Source: SAR202 cluster bacterium
GTDB lineage: Bacteria; Chloroflexota; Dehalococcoidia; SAR202; CAJWER01
Direction: 5' to 3'
Assembly (NCBI GenBank): GCA_030740335.1
Contig: JASLXL010000216.1
Coordinates: 1-17,417 of the forward strand
Length of the DNA: 17,417 nt
Every line of letters begins with the position of its first letter. Position 1 is the stretch's first letter. Below the pieces are notes generated by a model. It was not told the origin of the DNA. It did no database searches and was given only the letters and a program-made list of their open reading frames with translations. The position numbers were made by a program, and so were the translations under genes. Below, one piece after another: positions 8,277-16,600 of this stretch.

Positions 8277-8305
8277 GTCCCTCTCCCGTCCGACGGGAGG
8301 AGGAC
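8277..8305. terminator. Hairpin between convergent genes, candidate bidirectional terminator or interspersed palindrome
   Basis: The two arms (8277-8289 and 8293-8305) pair at 11 of 13 positions around a three-base loop CCG, in the 84-base gap between the aldolase and rarA stops. No clear T run follows on either strand, so it is not a textbook intrinsic terminator. It also resembles the C-rich/G-rich palindromes dispersed in some bacterial genomes. Confidence 0.5.
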
Positions 8306-8348
8306 TGAGGTGCGGGTATCTTGGATTGCCTGGTTGCCCCATCCACCC

Positions 8349-9668
8349 TTACCGCTCGCCCCACCAGCGCTTTAGGCGCTCGGCTATTTGGGCTTCGTAG
8401 CCGTGGTCGGTGGGGTCGTAGTAGCGGCGGCCTTTCAGGCTCTCGGGTAGGTTCTGCATGGGAGTGAAACTGCCCTCGTGATCGTGGGCGTACTTGTAGC
8501 CCTCGCCGTAACCCTCGTCCTTCATCAGGTTCGTCACCGCGTTGCGTAGGTGCTTGGGGACTGGGTCGTTGGGGGAGCGTTGTACATCCTCGATGGCCTT
8601 GTTGATGGCCATGTAGGACGCGTTGCTCTTGGGCGCGGTAGCCAGGTACACGGTGGCCTCGGCTAGGAGGATACGGCCCTCTGGCATGCCTATCAGGTGC
8701 ACTGCCTGCTGCGCCGCCACCGCCATGGTTAGCGCGCGCGGGTCCGCCATCCCGACGTCCTCTGCCGCGAGTATGACCAGTCGCCGTGTGATGAACAGCG
8801 GGTCCTCGCCCGCCTCGATCATACGAGCCAGATAGTAGATTGCCGCGTCTGGATCCGAGCCGCGCATCGACTTGATGAATGCCGAGATCGTGTCGTAATG
8901 CTGGTCACCAGCCTTGTCGTAGAGGTGGAATCGCTGCGTGGCGTCCTCGATTGTTTGGGCCGTGATATCGCGCGTCCCGTCCTCGTCCGGGTCGGTGGCC
9001 AGGACCGCCATCTCAAGGGCGTTCAGGACGGTGCGAGCATCCCCGTTGCTGATCTCGACCAGCCCCCCCATCGTCTCGTCGTCCATCTGCGGCGATAGCC
9101 TCCCCAGACCGCGCTCATTGTCTTGTAAGGCGGTGCGCACAATGTCGGTGAGCTGCTCGTTCGAGAGGGGCTGAAGCGTAAACACCCGTGAGCGTGAGAG
9201 CAGCGGCGAGTTGATTTCGAACGACGGATTTTCAGTGGTCGCGCCAATTAGGATGACAGTGCCGGATTCGACGTGGGGCAATATCACATCCTGCTGTGCC
9301 TTATTGAAGCGGTGCAGTTCGTCGATGAACAGGATCGTGCGCTGCCTTTGCATGCCCAGGCGATCGCGGGCCTCCTTGACTATGCGGCGCAGGTCCGCAA
9401 CGCCGGAGGCCACGGCACTCACAGGGCTGAAGTAGCTGCGAGTCATGGTGGCGATAAGATTGGCCAATGTCGTCTTGCCGCTGCCAGGCGGACCCCACAA
9501 TACCATGGACGGTATCTGGTCGGCCTCTATGCTCTTGCGCAGGGCGCGCCCTGATCCGACCAGGTGCTCCTGACCGGCGTACTCATCGAAGTTGCGCGGG
9601 CGCATCCTGGCCGCTAGCGGCGCCTCACGCCGCATCTGGCTATCGGCGCTGTGTTCGAAGAGTGTCAT
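8349..9668 (-). CDS. rarA: Replication-associated recombination protein A (AAA+ ATPase)
   Basis: RarA (MgsA/YcaJ; eukaryotic WRNIP1) is a clamp-loader-like AAA+ ATPase that acts at stalled replication forks. The 439-residue protein opens with the typical lead-in LAARMRPRNFDEYAGQEHLVG (18-38, read in two parts). It then shows Walker A GPPGSGKTT (59-67), Walker B ILFIDELHRF (112-121), sensor 1 GATTENPSF (142-150) and the arginine-finger region LLSRSRVF (156-163). In the C-terminal half the blocks DAAIYYLARMIEAGEDP and RRLVILAAEDVGMADP are family hallmarks, and the protein ends with a KGRRYYDPTDHGYE stretch. The start is ATG at 9666-9668, and its Shine-Dalgarno is weak. It follows selA by 43 bases on the same strand and may share its transcript. 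It converges on the aldolase gene. Confidence 0.96.
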   Translation of the reverse strand: MTLFEHSADSQMRREAPLAARMRPRNFDEYAGQEHLVGSGRALRKSIEADQIPSMVLWGPPGSGKTTLANLIATMTRSYFSPVSAVASGVADLRRIVKEARDRLGMQRQRTILFIDELHRFNKAQQDVILPHVESGTVILIGATTENPSFEINSPLLSRSRVFTLQPLSNEQLTDIVRTALQDNERGLGRLSPQMDDETMGGLVEISNGDARTVLNALEMAVLATDPDEDGTRDITAQTIEDATQRFHLYDKAGDQHYDTISAFIKSMRGSDPDAAIYYLARMIEAGEDPLFITRRLVILAAEDVGMADPRALTMAVAAQQAVHLIGMPEGRILLAEATVYLATAPKSNASYMAINKAIEDVQRSPNDPVPKHLRNAVTNLMKDEGYGEGYKYAHDHEGSFTPMQNLPESLKGRRYYDPTDHGYEAQIAERLKRWWGER

Positions 9669-9711
9669 GGGGATTTACCGCAGAGAGCGCATAGATAGGA
9701 TTATGGGGAAG

Positions 9712-11082
9712 TTAAGAATTGAGAGTGTGGGAGACCGTCTTTAGTAGGGCGTCTTCCTGTCCGGGCAGGACGGTACGTGGGTCTAGCAGCACGCTGTCGT
9801 CCTCGATCCGGCCGAGTACCGGGTTGGTGCCGCTCCGCAGCCTTTGTGCATGGGCGTCGGGTCCACCCGTGCGACCGGTTGAGCCCAGGCGCACGAGCCT
9901 GCTGTTGAGGACCTCGCCTGGGAGGCTGCCGCCACCGATGGTCGATAGTCCGTCCACAACGTCGCAGCCTTGCCCGATGGACTCGGCCCAACGGTCTGCC
10001 GTGGACCCAATGTCGGAGGTCGTACGCGAGATCATCCGCCAGACGGGTATCTCGCTGGTTGCTTCTTCCTTTATGTAATGCATCAGGGTGGCGCTGAGGG
10101 CGGATATGCCAGCTTTGTCGATTCGAACCGCCCTTGCCAAGGGATGGTTCGACACGTCAGTCACGAGAGCTTCGTCCCCGATGATGATGCCCGCCTGCGG
10201 GCCGCCCAGGAGCTTGTCGCCGGAGAAAAATGCCAGAGACACGCCTGCAGCCATGCTCTCTTGAGGCATCGGTTCGTGGGCAAGCCCGAAGTCGGCGGTG
10301 TCCAGGAGGCAGCCGCTCCCCAAATCATGCATTACCGGAACGTTTCGTTCTGCGCCCAGCCGAACAAGTTCTTGGAGGTCGGGCGAATGGGCGAAGCCTG
10401 ATACCAGGAAGTTACTACTGTGAACGGAGAGTATCGCGCCGGTATTCTCGGTGATCGCGTTTGCATAGTCGCGGGTGTAGGTGCGGTTGGTCGTACCGAC
10501 CTCGACCAGCGTAGCGCCAGACTGTAGGAGTACGTCAGGAATGCGGAATCCGCCGCCTATTTCGACCGCCTCGCCGCGAGAGACAATCACCTCTTTGTCG
10601 GCGGCGACTGCGGCGAGTCCCAGCAGCATGGCAGAGGCGTTATTGTTGACCGCCATAGCCGCTGCAGCGCCCGTTACCTCGCAGACGAGCCGGGAGAGGT
10701 GCGCCTGCCGGGAGCCGCGCTTACCCGTTTCCATGTTCAACTCGAGGTCATTGTAACCCGCGGATGTGCGCTCGGCTGCATCCAAGGTGGCACGGCTGAG
10801 CGGCGCTCGCCCCAGGTTCGTGTGGAGGATCACGCCTGTGGCGTTGATGACGCCTCCGGGCCATTCCCTCCACCGATCCGAGGTGCGTCGTTCGATGGCT
10901 GCGGTGATCTCGGCGAGGGCAGGTACGGGGCCACCAATGCCGATAACCTCGCGGCAGGCGGCCATTTCGGCACGGACTAGGTTTGTCACGGCCCGTCGAG
11001 AGTACCGTTTAATCAGCCGCACGATTTGCTCATCGGAGAGGACTCGGTCGACGCTTGGCAGATCCCTGAGCCTGGTGGACAC
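9712..11082 (-). CDS. selA: L-seryl-tRNA(Sec) selenium transferase
   Basis: SelA is a PLP-dependent enzyme that converts seryl-tRNA(Sec) to selenocysteinyl-tRNA(Sec) using selenophosphate, usually as a large homo-oligomer. The 456-residue length matches bacterial SelA. Diagnostic blocks are INATGVILHTNLGRAPLS (79-96), VNNNASAMLL (145-154), SRGEAVEIGGGFRIPDV (168-184), VGTTNRT (195-201), MHDLGSG (251-257) and FFSGDKLLGGPQAG (285-298), in which Lys290 is the expected PLP lysine. The long N-terminal domain that binds tRNA(Sec) is present. The start is GTG at 11080-11082, fixed by AAGGAG at 11089-11094, 6 bases upstream on the minus strand. A perfect TATAAT lies further upstream. selB, selD and tRNA(Sec) are not in the window, and no obvious selenoprotein was seen. 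Archaeal and bacterial SelA-like paralogues exist, but the complete motif set favours true SelA. Confidence 0.95.
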   Translation of the reverse strand: MSTRLRDLPSVDRVLSDEQIVRLIKRYSRRAVTNLVRAEMAACREVIGIGGPVPALAEITAAIERRTSDRWREWPGGVINATGVILHTNLGRAPLSRATLDAAERTSAGYNDLELNMETGKRGSRQAHLSRLVCEVTGAAAAMAVNNNASAMLLGLAAVAADKEVIVSRGEAVEIGGGFRIPDVLLQSGATLVEVGTTNRTYTRDYANAITENTGAILSVHSSNFLVSGFAHSPDLQELVRLGAERNVPVMHDLGSGCLLDTADFGLAHEPMPQESMAAGVSLAFFSGDKLLGGPQAGIIIGDEALVTDVSNHPLARAVRIDKAGISALSATLMHYIKEEATSEIPVWRMISRTTSDIGSTADRWAESIGQGCDVVDGLSTIGGGSLPGEVLNSRLVRLGSTGRTGGPDAHAQRLRSGTNPVLGRIEDDSVLLDPRTVLPGQEDALLKTVSHTLNS

Positions 11083-11088
11083 GGACTA

Positions 11089-11117
11089 CTCCTTCGAGGG
11101 TGATCGGGCCCATTATA
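11089..11117 (-). promoter_or_regulatory. selA promoter -10 box and ribosome binding site
   Basis: On the minus strand, a consensus TATAAT (11112-11117) is followed by AAGGAG (11089-11094) and the GTG start. Expected transcription starts near 11105, giving a leader of about 23 bases. No good -35 hexamer is seen at 16 to 18 bases. Confidence 0.5.
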
Positions 11118-11153
11118 CAGCGCCGGAGCGGTTACGTTCTTTCCGGTGCGCTA

Positions 11154-11183
11154 TTGACCCCTGCAGACGGGCGTTGCTATCAT
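11154..11183 (+). promoter_or_regulatory. Candidate promoter for coaE
   Basis: TTGACC (11154-11159) is followed after 18 bases by TATCAT (11178-11183), which also carries a TGC extension. Each hexamer matches consensus at five of six positions. Transcription would begin near 11190, downstream of the first ATG (11182) in the coaE frame, so it argues for the later start. It is divergent from the selA -10 box. Confidence 0.5.
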
Positions 11184-11205
11184 GTCAGAGATTTTCGCGA
11201 CTGGA

Positions 11206-11826
11206 ATGGTGTATGTGAAAGTAGTAGGACTGACAGGTGGAATCGGGGCCGGGAAGACCGAAACGGCCGACATCTTGAGGAAGCTGGGGGCAGAGGTTCT
11301 CAGTGCGGACCATCTGGCCCACGAGACCTACCTGCCCGGAACTGCTGGCTGGAGTGAGATCGTTGAAGAGTTTGGTCAGCAGGTCCTGACATCTGGCGGG
11401 GAGATCGACAGAAATACTCTGGGCTCGATGGTGTTCCAGAACCTCTCTAAACGTGAACGCCTCAATGCCATCGTCCATCCTCGCACGCGCGAGTTGATCG
11501 CAGAGCGTCTGCGGTGGCTACGCGATGAGGGTTGCAGGGTCGCCATTGTCGAGGTAGCGCTCCTGGTTGAGGCCATTCGTATGGATGTTGCCTGGACCAA
11601 GCTAATCGACGAAATATGGGTCGTTGCCGCGCCGGAAAACACAGTCGTCGATCGGGCAGTGAGCCGCGGAGGGCTGGATGACGAGGCGGTAAAGGCCCGG
11701 GTCCAGGCACAGGCCACCGACGACGAGAGGCGCGAGATCGCCGACGTTGTGATAGAGAATGACGGGAACCTTGAGCTTCTCACGAAGCGAGTCCAGAATC
11801 TGTGGTGTGAGCGACTGGCGACCTGA
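11206..11826 (+). CDS. coaE: Dephospho-CoA kinase
   Basis: CoaE phosphorylates the 3'-hydroxyl of dephospho-CoA with ATP, the last step of coenzyme A synthesis. The protein begins with VVGLTGGIGAGKTE, the family P-loop. It continues with the substrate-binding ADHLAHE segment, the IVHPRTRELI block, the VEVALLVEA region and the lid region RAVSRGGLDDEAVKARVQAQ, and ends near 206 residues, the usual size. Three starts are possible: ATG 11182, ATG 11206 and GTG 11215. A candidate promoter overlaps the first, and homologues begin a few residues before the P-loop. I chose 11206 on that basis, though no start has a strong Shine-Dalgarno. In the family the lid usually has more arginines. A CoA-directed Nudix gene lies about 1.2 kb downstream on the same strand, an interesting but unproven thematic link. 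Confidence 0.92.
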   Translation: MVYVKVVGLTGGIGAGKTETADILRKLGAEVLSADHLAHETYLPGTAGWSEIVEEFGQQVLTSGGEIDRNTLGSMVFQNLSKRERLNAIVHPRTRELIAERLRWLRDEGCRVAIVEVALLVEAIRMDVAWTKLIDEIWVVAAPENTVVDRAVSRGGLDDEAVKARVQAQATDDERREIADVVIENDGNLELLTKRVQNLWCERLAT

Positions 11827-11910
11827 TCCTGATTCGCTACCATCGTGTATATAGCGACTACAATCTGAAAAACGAAAAGCGGGTCCAGCGGGACAAATGA
11901 AGCGCGCGGA

Positions 11911-11944
11911 GGCTCCTTTTGAGGCCAGCGCAGCGCTAGGAGCC
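11911..11944 (+). repeat. Inverted repeat in the leader of the cbbQ-like gene
   Basis: GGCTCC (11911-11916) and GGAGCC (11939-11944) can pair around a 22-base loop that itself contains near-palindromic GC-rich sequence. The second arm overlaps AGGAG (11938-11942), the only Shine-Dalgarno-like string before the ATG at 11959, but that string is 16 bases away, too far for normal use. The rest of the 132-base gap after coaE shows a TACAAT (11859-11864) without a matching -35 box. A regulatory role is speculative. Confidence 0.35.
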
Positions 11945-11958
11945 AGTAGCATCACCAC

Positions 11959-12858
11959 ATGACCACACCTACCAAGACCCTATACCGCAGCTACATTATC
12001 GAAGAGTACCATCTGACAGAAGAGCCGTACTATGTACCCGTGGGCGACGAGGTAGAACTGTTCGAAGCAGCCTACGAGCAGAAGATACCGGTGCTCTTCA
12101 AGGGGCCGACCGGCTGTGGCAAGACCCGATTCGTCGAGTACATGTCGTACCGTTTGGGACAGCCGCTGACCAGGGTGAAGCAGCGGTCCAACGATGGGTC
12201 CGTCTCCGCGGACGAGAGCCTGAACATCCCCCTGGTCACGATAGCGTGCCACGAGGACCTGACCGCAAGCGATCTGGTTGGGCGCTACCTGCTCCAGGGT
12301 GATAGCACCATCTGGATCGATGGTCCCCTAACCAGGGCGGTCAAGGCTGGAGGTATCTGCTACCTCGACGAGATTGTGGAGGCCCGCAAGGACACCACGG
12401 TACTGATCCATCCCCTCACCGACCACCGTCGCATCCTGCCGGTGGAGAAGCGCGGCGAGTTGCTGGAGGCGGCAGAAGGCTTCCTGCTAGTGCTGTCCTA
12501 CAACCCTGGGTACCAGAGTGCGCTCAAGGACCTGAAGCACAGTACCCGGCAGAGGTTCGTTGCTCTCGAGTTCGACTCTCCGCCCGCCGAAATAGAGGCC
12601 CAGATCATCGAGCACGAGGGCGGCGTAGATACGAAGACGGCGGTCCAGCTAGCCAAGCTTGGCGAGAAGGTCCGCAATCTCAGAGAACACGGCCTGGCTG
12701 AGGGTGCCAGCACGCGGCTTTTGATCTATGCCGCCAAACTGATCTCCCAGGGCATCAGCCCCAGGCGAGCTTGCCAGGTGGCCATCAACTGGGCGGTGAC
12801 CGACGACAAGTCGATCCACGGAAGCATCGAAGAGGTCATCGCCTCTATCTTCGAGTAG
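11959..12858 (+). CDS. CbbQ/NorQ-type MoxR AAA+ ATPase
   Basis: This 299-residue AAA+ ATPase belongs to the MoxR class. Partners of this type form hexamers that work with a vWA protein to activate metalloenzymes: CbbQ-CbbO on RuBisCO and NorQ-NorD on nitric oxide reductase. Visible features: the N-terminal [16 protein letters not shown] (24-39), Walker A GPTGCGKT (49-56), [17 protein letters not shown] (96-112), Walker B ICYLDEI with Asp137 and Glu138, [14 protein letters not shown] (151-164), sensor 1 in SYNPGYQS (180-187), and STRQRF (195-200) for the arginine finger. An insertion of about 20 residues (roughly 71-90) separates RLGQPL from [11 protein letters not shown], which are nearly contiguous in the CbbQ/NorQ proteins I know. 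The matching vWA protein lies downstream with a Nudix gene between. The client protein is unknown, so I leave the symbol empty. The ATG has no properly spaced Shine-Dalgarno. Confidence 0.93.
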   Translation: MTTPTKTLYRSYIIEEYHLTEEPYYVPVGDEVELFEAAYEQKIPVLFKGPTGCGKTRFVEYMSYRLGQPLTRVKQRSNDGSVSADESLNIPLVTIACHEDLTASDLVGRYLLQGDSTIWIDGPLTRAVKAGGICYLDEIVEARKDTTVLIHPLTDHRRILPVEKRGELLEAAEGFLLVLSYNPGYQSALKDLKHSTRQRFVALEFDSPPAEIEAQIIEHEGGVDTKTAVQLAKLGEKVRNLREHGLAEGASTRLLIYAAKLISQGISPRRACQVAINWAVTDDKSIHGSIEEVIASIFE

Positions 12859-12969
12859 CGGAATAGGCTTGCGGGCAGTGCGTGTGCCGTCCAGAGCAAC
12901 GACAGTTTCCTCCTCACGGAGAATCTTCCTCCCCTTGGTGCTCGGATTTATGATATTCCGGAGCAGACT

Positions 12970-12975
12970 TATAGT
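12970..12975 (+). promoter_or_regulatory. Weak -10-like box before the Nudix gene
   Basis: TATAGT lies 28 bases before the ATG at 13004, in the 145-base gap after the ATPase gene. Only three-of-six -35 matches occur at 16 to 17 bases. The gap shows no gene or clear terminator. If real, the box gives the Nudix and vWA genes their own promoter. Confidence 0.25.
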
Positions 12976-13003
12976 ATGTGTACCGCTCTCGGTGCGAGCG
13001 TAG

Positions 13004-13609
13004 ATGCTCGACTCTCCGATGGCCGCTGTGCGTGAAGCTCTCTCCGTTGTGGACCGACAAGTCGTCTCCGACCCCTCTTTTATCCAGGCCTCCGTCATGG
13101 TATTGCTGTACCTTAGAGACGGGGAGTACCACATCCTTCTCAACAAGCGCAGCGACTCGGTCGAAGACCACAAGGGCGAGATGGCGTTTCCGGGTGGCAG
13201 AATGGAGCCCACAGACGCATCGCCTGAGGAAGCAGCGCTGCGAGAGACCTTCGAGGAGATGGGAGTGCGTCCAGAGGACGTGGGTGTGCTCGGGCCGCTC
13301 GGCGGAGTGACGACCCCCTCCGGATACTTCGTAAACCCATTTGTTGGCACGATACCTGGTGCCTACCACTTTACGTGGAGCGCCAGCGAGGTAGCCGAGG
13401 TCGTCGAGGTGCCCCTTTCGACACTCGTCGAAGAGGGGACCGTGCCGATGGAGGTATCGTTTGGCGACGGCCGTACAAGGGAATTTGATGTCTACCTGTA
13501 CGAAGGGCATGTTATATTTGGAGCCACTGCTAGTATCCTTGGCGACCTGTTGAGGGTTCTAGAGCGAGTTCCAGACGAGGAGGCCCCGTGGAGGAGCGGA
13601 CGAAGTTGA
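13004..13609 (+). CDS. Nudix hydrolase, probable CoA pyrophosphatase
   Basis: This 201-residue Nudix protein has the motif LLNKRSDSVEDHKGEMAFPGG (45-65, read in overlapping halves), the UPF0035-type signature of CoA pyrophosphatases such as NudL/YeaB and PCD1. It runs directly into the Nudix box from Gly65 through REtfEEmG (80-87), with the metal-binding glutamates Glu84 and Glu85. Such enzymes hydrolyse CoA or oxidised CoA to 3',5'-ADP and phosphopantetheine with Mg2+ or Mn2+. Starts at 13004 (ATG) and 13019 (ATG) are both possible; neither has a strong Shine-Dalgarno. The last 22 bases overlap the start of the large vWA gene, so the two are probably translationally coupled. It lies between the ATPase and its vWA partner, which is not the usual arrangement for a CbbQ/CbbO or NorQ/NorD pair. 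Confidence 0.9.
   Translation: MLDSPMAAVREALSVVDRQVVSDPSFIQASVMVLLYLRDGEYHILLNKRSDSVEDHKGEMAFPGGRMEPTDASPEEAALRETFEEMGVRPEDVGVLGPLGGVTTPSGYFVNPFVGTIPGAYHFTWSASEVAEVVEVPLSTLVEEGTVPMEVSFGDGRTREFDVYLYEGHVIFGATASILGDLLRVLERVPDEEAPWRSGRS
13578..13583 (+). promoter_or_regulatory. Ribosome binding site inside the Nudix gene
   Basis: AGGAGG lies 4 bases before the GTG at 13588, within the Nudix coding sequence. It is the strongest Shine-Dalgarno near this frame and fixes the start of the vWA protein. Confidence 0.6.
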
Positions 13610-16600
13610 CTGGCGAGCGCATTCGCTCGGCCCTTGGAAAGTACCCGAAGGCCGTATCCCTTCAATTTGACGAGTCGTGGGAGCGCCTGTCTTACGAACT
13701 GGACGGGGAGCAACTAGAACGTTGGGCTGAGATCGGGCTGCAGCTTGCCGATCAGACGGTGCGGTCCTGGGAGGCTGCCAACCAGTACTTTCGTGTGAGC
13801 CCCAAAGTAGTTGACGTTATGCCATTCAACTACTTCCTCCGCTGGATGGAATGCGGGCGCGACCTGTGTACAGAGGCCCCGAGCCTCGCGGCGTCCTACT
13901 TCCAGGCCAGCCCTGGCGCGATGGGTCGCCTTCGGTCACGCCATATCGTCACCTGGGCAGATATGGGCCGAAGCCTATATAAGGGGACATGGAAGTCTAG
14001 TACGCTGGCCTGTAAGTTCTTTGAGGCCAGTCCCGATCTGCTTTCCAGCCTCACGGTTCCTGAACTGGAACAGTTCGTCACGTTCCTCGATGGGCTGTCG
14101 CGGCGTTCCTACGATATGGCAGTCGAGGTTCTGGCCCTGGGCAAGAAGGTGTTCTCGCTCCTTGGTGACGATAAGGGCATGCTGATTGCCTTCGGATCTT
14201 CGATGGCCGACACGAGTTGGCGTAGTGTCAAGGGCCTTTTCGACGCCGCGAACCGGTCTCTGCCAAACATTCGACCCGAGCAGCGCCTGCGATTCCTGGA
14301 ACTGGCCCGTGGACTCCACCGCGCTGAACTCCAGAACGTGCCCGCAGCCATGGTGGACATGTCCGACGCACTAGGTCGGGTAGATGCGGAACACCACTCA
14401 GAAATTTTGGGACTGGCCGAGTCGATGCTGAGCGCCTCCCCGGCCGCGGTGCCTGAATTCGTCAAGAGCAGCCCCGGAGTCCTGGAACGGGTAACCCTGG
14501 GGCAATTGGAGAGTTGGCACCGCGTGGGCATGGGTATCCTGGCGGACAATGGCGACGGCGGCCTCGCATACTTCAGGGTCGAGTCGTCGCGGTCGCTTCG
14601 GGTCCTCGAATCGCTGTCATCCAGTGTCGAGTTCGCGCGCATTAAGGACTTGATGGAGATGTACTGCCGGGCATTGGCAGGAGCAGACGTTGCACTCGCC
14701 GAGTCCGAAGATTTGACCGAGAAAAATATCGGTTGGGTGTCAAAAGAGGCGCCCACCACCGAGGGCACGACCGTGTTTGTGCCATCCATGTCAGACCGCT
14801 ATTCGACCAAGCCTGAGAATTTTTCGCTGTTCAAGGTCATCTCGACGCACCAGGTCGCACACCTGGAGTTCGGGAGTTTTGAGTTCGAGTATGACAGGCC
14901 GTCTACCCTGTTCGAGGACTTGAGGCCCAAATTGGCGGAACAGCCCAAGACGATGTCCATGGCAGAAATAGTCGCTGAGAGTGAAGGCTCCGCTGAGCGT
15001 GGCTGGATCACCGACATGCAGAGGTTCTTCGATATCTTCGAGGACCGACGTCTGGCACTCGACATCTTTACTGTCGTCGAGGATTCGAGGCTAGACACTA
15101 GAGTAATGATAGAGTACCCGGGCATCAAAACGGGCTATCTTAAGGTGCAGCGGGATGCAGTTCAGGGCCGTCCGCAGGTGAAGTCGTTGCCTGCTCGAGA
15201 GGCACTGGTCGAGTTCTTCGTGAGGGTCAGCCTGGGCCAGATGAAAGGCCTGCCGGTGCCCTCTGGTCACAAGGACGCTGCGACCAAAATAGCCAACATA
15301 GCCAGACGTGCTCAGGTCTTCGGGGCCCTCGTTGAGGATTCGGCCGAGGCCACGCTGCGGGTGTATGCCATTGTCTCCAAGGTTCCAAACGAGCAGGTTC
15401 CCGACGATGATTGGGAGAATCTGGACCTGCCAGATGAGGTTGAGTCGGGTGAGGAAGAATCGGACGAAGGAGCTGTTGAGCAACTCACCCAGGGTTCCGG
15501 TGATGGCGAATCCGGAGACGAAGAGGAGTACACGCCCAGCGAAGATGTGGACTACCGGGGCGACTTCAAGCCCGAGTTGGTCCAGATGCTGACCCAGCTT
15601 CGTATGCAAGAGGGCGACCAGGGCGCCGAGGCTGGGTCCGAGGCGATCACCCAAGAGATGGTCGAGGAGATGCTCCAGTCCAGCGCGGAAGTGGACACGC
15701 CCGACACCGACGGGGCCGGGCAAGAGTCTATGGGGGCCTTCGCGGACAATCTTCTAAAAGAGGCTGGACTTGGCCAGCCTCAGACCCCCGGTATGGGCCA
15801 GGGCTCCCTCGTCCATGTCAACGATGAAGGCGGTCCGCTCGACGCGGCCGAGCCCCAGACGTTCGTCTACGACGAATGGGATTTCCGCGCAGCTGACTAC
15901 AAGCCGGACTGGTGCATCGTTCGACAGAAGACTATGGCTGAGGGAGACGCCGCATACTTCGGCGAGACGTTGCACAACTACGGGCCTCTGGCAAGCCAGA
16001 TACGGCGTCAGTTCGAGCTGCTTGTGCCTGAGTCATTCCGTAAGGTACGCAGGCTCGAGGATGGCGAGGAGATAGACATCGACGACGTGATCGAGGCGGT
16101 GATCGACGCCCGCACCGGGTCCGGGTCTAACGACAAGATTTACTGGAGGCGCAACAAGGTCCAACGCGATGTCGCTGTGGTGTTCCTGCTGGACACGAGC
16201 GCCTCTACGGCGGAGGCCATCGAGGAGTCTAAGAAGGTTGCCGACGACTGGGAAGCTCCCGAAGATCCGGTAGAGTACATGGTGTGGTTACGTGGACGTC
16301 GTGGTGAAGGCATGCGCCGGTCATACAAACGGATCATCGACCTTGAGAAGGAGGCGGTGGTCCTGCTGATTTATGCCCTGGAGACCACCGGAGATCTCTA
16401 CGGGATCTACGGATTTTCGGGTTATGGCCGCGAGAACGTGGAGTTCTATACCGTCAAGGAGATCGATGAGGCGATGTCGGAGCGTGTGCAAAGGCGAATT
16501 GACCGCATAGCGCCCTTGCATGCCACCAGAATGGGACCGGCCATTCGCCATGCCACGATGAAACTGGAGGCCCAGGACGCGCGGACCAAGCTGTTGTTCC

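Noticed and set aside
11083..11205. A tRNA(Sec) gene beside selA
   Set aside because: The divergent intergenic region holds promoter-like boxes but no long acceptor stem, cloverleaf or CCA end.
12649..13350. 233-residue minus-strand open frame spanning the ATPase-Nudix gap
   Set aside because: Most of it is antisense to two well-identified genes. The part in the gap (12859-13003) has no Shine-Dalgarno or recognisable domain, so I do not call a gene there.
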